Below, in pieces: positions 58,701 to 64,000 of a stretch of 64,000 bases of DNA. The position numbers were made by a program, and so were the translations under genes. Within the stretch, counting starts at the first letter, position 1, and every line of letters starts with the position of its first letter. The notes beneath the pieces were generated by a model. It was not told where the DNA came from. It saw nothing but the letters and a program-made list of their open reading frames with translations, and did no database searches. The stretch comes from Allolobophora icterica (taxonomy: Eukaryota > Annelida > Clitellata > Crassiclitellata > Lumbricidae), in the NCBI GenBank assembly GCA_963556255.1, contig OY744616.1:11998054-12062053 (forward strand), given 5' to 3'.

Positions 58701-58968
58701 TATAATTGAATATGCATGATAATACATGTATTTGCAAACACAATATATTTACGAATGTCCATATTCATATCTGTGAAACATATATGTACAGGAACAACAT
58801 TAAAGATATTTATAGATATATATGACAAATAGATGTGAATATGTAATCATGTATATAAATATATACGGATAGCTCTGAATATATGTATAAAAAGAAAGGC
58901 ATTGAATAGTTAACTTATGACTATGATCAATACTAGTGATGAATAGCATTGAATAATCTATATATTTA

Positions 58969-58973
<5 letters not shown>

Positions 58974-59005
<32 letters not shown>

Positions 59006-59229
59006 GAATACATTGAACATATATGTATGTTTCGTATATATGTTTCATATACATGAAACATAATATATATCATATACTTGACCCAGCATCTCAGTACATG
59101 TAGGCCTACATATTGACTCATTATATGTGCCATATTATATATATATATATATATATATATTATGTTTCATGTATATATATATATATATATTTGCCTGTAT
59201 ATTCATGAAATATAATGAAACAGTATGTA

Positions 59230-59264
<35 letters not shown>
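58974..59264. repeat. Several short (TA)n tracts
   Basis: TA runs at 58974-58998, 59137-59160, 59174-59190 and 59232-59264 with ATGAAACATA words between. Confidence 0.85.
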
Positions 59265-59268
<4 letters not shown>

Positions 59269-59416
59269 TGAAACATGATAATTTAATATTTCAAGAAGAT
59301 CTCCTATGGATTTTCTTGGGGGGGGGAAATGCCCCACCTCCTCCCGTTATTGGTGGGGTATGTGCCCCGGCTGCCCCCCCCCCCCAGAAGGCCAGAGTCT
59401 ACGCCTATGTCTGTCT
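59265..59416 (+). repeat. Left copy of a ~150-bp inverted transposon fragment
   Basis: Contains GAAGATCTCCTATGGATTTT, G-runs and C-runs, and GCCAGAGTCTACGCCTATG. The reverse complement is at 61377-61525 with few differences. Confidence 0.85.
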
Positions 59417-59464
59417 ATTTATATATAAATATGAAACATACACTATATACAGTATGTACTCATA

Positions 59465-59502
<38 letters not shown>

Positions 59503-59550
59503 TATGAGTACATACTGTATATAGTGTATGTTTCATATTTATATATAAAT
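59417..59550. repeat. Perfect 134-bp palindrome
   Basis: Arms starting ATTTATATATAAATATGAAA mirror exactly around a TA core (centre between 59483 and 59484); no mismatch was seen. Confidence 0.9.
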
Positions 59551-60095
59551 ATTTATAATATATATGTGTATATATAATCATATATATTGGTAGGCCCCTA
59601 TATATATGAGAAGAGCCGTTCTCGTGCGAAATGAAGAGACATGACGTTTCCTGTTGACATTTCCTTTGACATTTTGTTTCCGTCGAAGCAAGATCAGACA
59701 AAATGACGTCCAAACACGCTAACCAAACAGACAGACGCCGGCTCTTTATGCTATCCACCCGGTGTCTCAAATTCCAGCCGATTATAGCTCAGCGGCTGAG
59801 AAAGAAACGGCTGTGATGTCGGGTCAGCGCGAATCGAATCGCAAAGAAAATGATATACAAACGGTTGCGATTCGAATCGCGTGACAAGTGAAATTCTATA
59901 GCGCATACTTCTTTTGTTCTGATTTATCTAAATGTGGAAGACCATGTCGTTTTCTTGGAAATGTAGAATGGATTTATCGGGAAAGAGTTGCCTAGAATTA
60001 TGAATGTTTTCAGTTTTGTCTTTTGTTTTTTTTCCTAAGCCGCCATTAGCCTATTCTAGAGCGTTCGATCCTCGTTCTCTCACGTTAAGTCGGGC

Positions 60096-60150
60096 GCGTC
60101 TGATGAGTGGCGCTATATAAATGAGAGGCGCTATATAAATCTATGAATGT
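60096..60150 (+). repeat. Repeat tail, GCGCTATATAAAT doublet
   Basis: GTGGCGCTATATAAATGAG is followed directly by AGGCGCTATATAAATC, a duplicated tail motif. Confidence 0.7.
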
Positions 60151-60349
60151 AATACTAAATTACAATGACTATACTACTATACATTCCTACGAGCAATTGT
60201 TTTAAAGAAGACGTTAATCTGGTGATTATCTTGATGGACTGCCAACTCAGCGGTTGCCATGGGACTTGGGATTCAAATTCCCATCAGAGCTCATGGAAGA
60301 GATTTAAACTTTCTCTTTCGCATGGTCTTAAACGAACTCAGGATGATCG

Positions 60350-60590
60350 ATGGATTGATGGATGGATGCATGGATGGATGAGTGAGTAAATGGATGGAGG
60401 ATGAAAAGGTAGATGGGTGGATGGATGGGTGGGTTGGTGGGTGGGTGGATGGGTGAGTTGGTTGGAGGGTGGAACGATGGATGGATGGAAGGAAGGATGG
60501 ATGGATAGATGGATGGATATATATCAGATACTTCTATATATTTCTATCAGAAATATATATATATATAGATTGATGATAGATAGATTAGAT

Positions 60591-60668
<78 letters not shown>

Positions 60669-60711
60669 TATAGATAGATAGATAGATAGGTAGATAGATA
60701 GATAGATAGAT

Positions 60712-60766
<55 letters not shown>

Positions 60767-60844
60767 GTAGATAGGTAGATAGGTAGATAGGTAGATAGAA
60801 CGATAGATAGAACGACAGATAGATAGATAGATAGAACGATAGAT

Positions 60845-60937
<93 letters not shown>

Positions 60938-60940
60938 CGT
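60350..60940. repeat. (GGAT)n and (GATA)n tracts
   Basis: GGATG units at 60350-60520, then about 85 GATA units at 60589-60940 with scattered GATAGGTA and GATAGAACGATA variants. Confidence 0.95.
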
Positions 60941-60944
60941 TGCC

Positions 60945-61080
60945 TAGGAACTGATGAGGCAGCGAGGAAGAGATCTGTCAACCACCAGTACATGCCGAGG
61001 CTAAAAAAATTAAGTCGATAATACTTAGTATACGAAGGGCTGTCACTCGGGAGTTAGCTTCATGGATTGCTCTTTATATG
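60945..61080 (+). repeat. SINE family 1, partial copy
   Basis: GAACTGATGAGGCAGCGAGG, ATGCCGAGGCTAAAAAAAT and GAGTTAGCTTCATGGATTGC align with the family body. Confidence 0.65.
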
Positions 61081-61376
61081 GATGACATTAAAACTCTTCT
61101 CTTCTAGAATATTATGGTCTCTCATATAATATTAAGGATACATTTATCGACGATAGGGCGCTATATGAATACATTTGCAGTATGTTACAAGCACACACAA
61201 ACACAAACACACACACATAAGCACACGGGGAAACATACGTAGACAGACGAACGCTGCAGGTGTGTGCATTCTACGGTAAACACCGTTGAATTATGAATGG
61301 ACCAAATGCATTAGGGAGGGATATATATATATATGTATATATATATGTATATATATAGACGGACAGACAGACAGAT

Positions 61377-61525
61377 AGACAGACATAGGCGTAGACTCTG
61401 GCCTTCTGGGGGGGGGCAGCCGGGGCACATACCCCACCAATAACGGGAGGAGGTGGGGCATTTCCCCCCCCCAAGAAAATCCATAGGAGATCTTCTTGAA
61501 ATATTAAATTATCATGTTTCAATAC
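61377..61525 (-). repeat. Right copy of the ~150-bp inverted transposon fragment
   Basis: Reverse complement of 59265-59416: CATAGGCGTAGACTCTGGCC at its left, GAAACATGAT (minus strand) at its right. Confidence 0.85.
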
Positions 61526-62756
<1,231 letters not shown>

Positions 62757-62802
<46 letters not shown>

Positions 62803-63625
62803 TACAGACGGACAGACAGAGAGAAAAACAAAGAGAAACAGATACAGGGAACCACAGAAAGAGAGAGAAAGAGAGAGCACAAGGCTAGACGTCTATTTAA
62901 AATTCTGATTTCTCGCATCTTCGTGACTCCAGATGATATCGCGAATGAAAGATTGATAGGTAGATAGATGGATGGATTGATTGATGGATGGATGGATGGA
63001 TTGATGGATGGAAGGAGGGATGTAGGTTGGATGGATGGATGGATGGATGATTGGGTGATTGGATGAATAGATGAATAGATGAACGGATGAATGGATGGAT
63101 AGATGGATGGATGGATGAATGAATGGAAGGATGGAAGGAGGGATGTAGGTTGGATGGATGGATGAATTGATGGTTGGTTGGATGGATGGATGGATGGATG
63201 GATGGATGATTGGGTGATTGGATGAATAGATGAACGGATGGATGGATGGATGGATGAACGGATGGTTTGATGGATGGATGGATGGATGGATGGATAGGCG
63301 GTGGATGGATGGATAGGCGATGGATGGAGGGATGGAGGGATGGAGGGATGAATAGAGGAATGGAAGGAGGGATGTAGGTTGGATGGATGGATGAATGGAT
63401 GGTTGGATGGATGAATGAATGGATGTTTGGATGAATGGATGCAAGGATGGTTGGATGGATGGATGAACGGATGCTTGGATGAATGGATAAAAGATGGTTG
63501 GTTGGATGGATGGATGAACGGATGTTTGGATGAATGGATGAATGGTTTGATGGATGGATGGAGTATTCGATTGATAGATAGATGAATGGATGGATTGATG
63601 AACGGACTAATGGATTGACGGAGAG
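62757..63625. repeat. (AGAC)n then degenerate GGATG repeats
   Basis: AGAC units at 62757-62818. From about 62965 to 63620 GGATG units vary, and a larger period appears: GGAGGGATGTAGGTTGG recurs at about 63012, 63137 and 63366, and GATTGGGTGATTGGATGAAT recurs twice. Confidence 0.9.
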
Positions 63626-63884
63626 AGGGACAAGTGAACAGTTGATCATCGGCTACAAACGCGCTTAGAATCCATCGTTGCCCTCTTTGCTTCGTCGCCG
63701 ACGTATACCCTTTGGACGCGTGCCTGTCACAGAGCAAGTACAAACGTCATAGTTTTATCAAGGACAGCGCAATTGAGGCATATTGACCACATATTAAGCA
63801 AATGACCAGACAAAGCGGTACGCAGATGGCCGAAAAAGGGGCGCAATTAGATAGCATTTCCCGGGCGACTTAATCTGCAAGTAA

Positions 63885-63908
63885 AGACAGACAGACAGGC
63901 AGACAGGC

Positions 63909-63940
<32 letters not shown>

Positions 63941-64000
63941 GGACTGTCTGTCAGTCTGTCTGTCCGTCTTTCTGTCTGCCTGTCTTTCTGTCTGTCTTCT
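63885..64000. repeat. AGAC tract meeting its inverse CTGT tract
   Basis: AGACAGACAGGC units to about 63940 are followed by CTGTCTGTC / CTTTCTGTCTGCC units to the window edge, making a large imperfect hairpin. Confidence 0.85.

Noticed and set aside
58068..58709. Open frames rich in histidine-serine-leucine-threonine
   Set aside because: Translation of ACTC and AATC repeats.

Overview
This window is nuclear DNA of an animal, most likely a marine invertebrate. It has spliced genes with GT-AG introns, animal-specific proteins (a type II PKA regulatory subunit, a Timeless-interacting protein), tRNA- and 5S-derived SINEs, LINEs, hAT-like and Harbinger-like MITEs, a Helentron-type Helitron and a very heavy load of microsatellites. 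Nothing prokaryotic is present. I cannot name the species.

Genes, left to right. (1) 9594-10527, + strand: a compact two-exon gene with a TATA/CCAAT/X-box promoter whose best reading frame encodes a small, extremely arginine-rich protein. (2) 14896-16733, - strand: a two-exon candidate secreted peptide precursor. (3) 28808-30394, + strand: an open reverse-transcriptase reading frame of a 5'-truncated non-LTR retrotransposon. (4) 32545-35333, - strand: a two-exon nuclear-looking protein with one C2H2 finger, not recognised. (5) 38182-46965, + strand: an eight-exon TIPIN homologue (replication fork protection), the best resolved gene here. (6) 56861-57306, + strand: the first coding exon of a PKA type II regulatory subunit; its cyclic-nucleotide-binding exons must lie beyond the right edge, and a CpG-rich promoter candidate lies at about 54540-55090.

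Transposon layout. 8853-13965 is a nest: two copies of one ~195-bp MITE in the same orientation, the second split by a 2970-bp element with a perfect 8-bp target duplication, which itself holds a deleted hAT transposon. The outermost MITE ends are flanked by the same 8-bp sequence, so the whole 5.1 kb, including the arginine-rich gene, may have moved as one composite unit. 47.4-51.6 kb is a second cluster: a 3-bp-TSD MITE family (one copy inside a Helentron), a long-inverted-repeat foldback element and a CR1-like LINE relic. The TIPIN introns contain several SINEs, a MITE with perfect target duplication, a perfect 174-bp tandem duplication and a ~50-60 bp minisatellite.

The first 7 kb, 18.4-28.6 kb, 30.5-32.5 kb and the last 6.7 kb have no convincing host exons; they hold repeats and simple-sequence tracts. 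Coordinates of spliced genes were worked out by eye from splice consensus and frame; exon limits of TIPIN are phase-consistent throughout.
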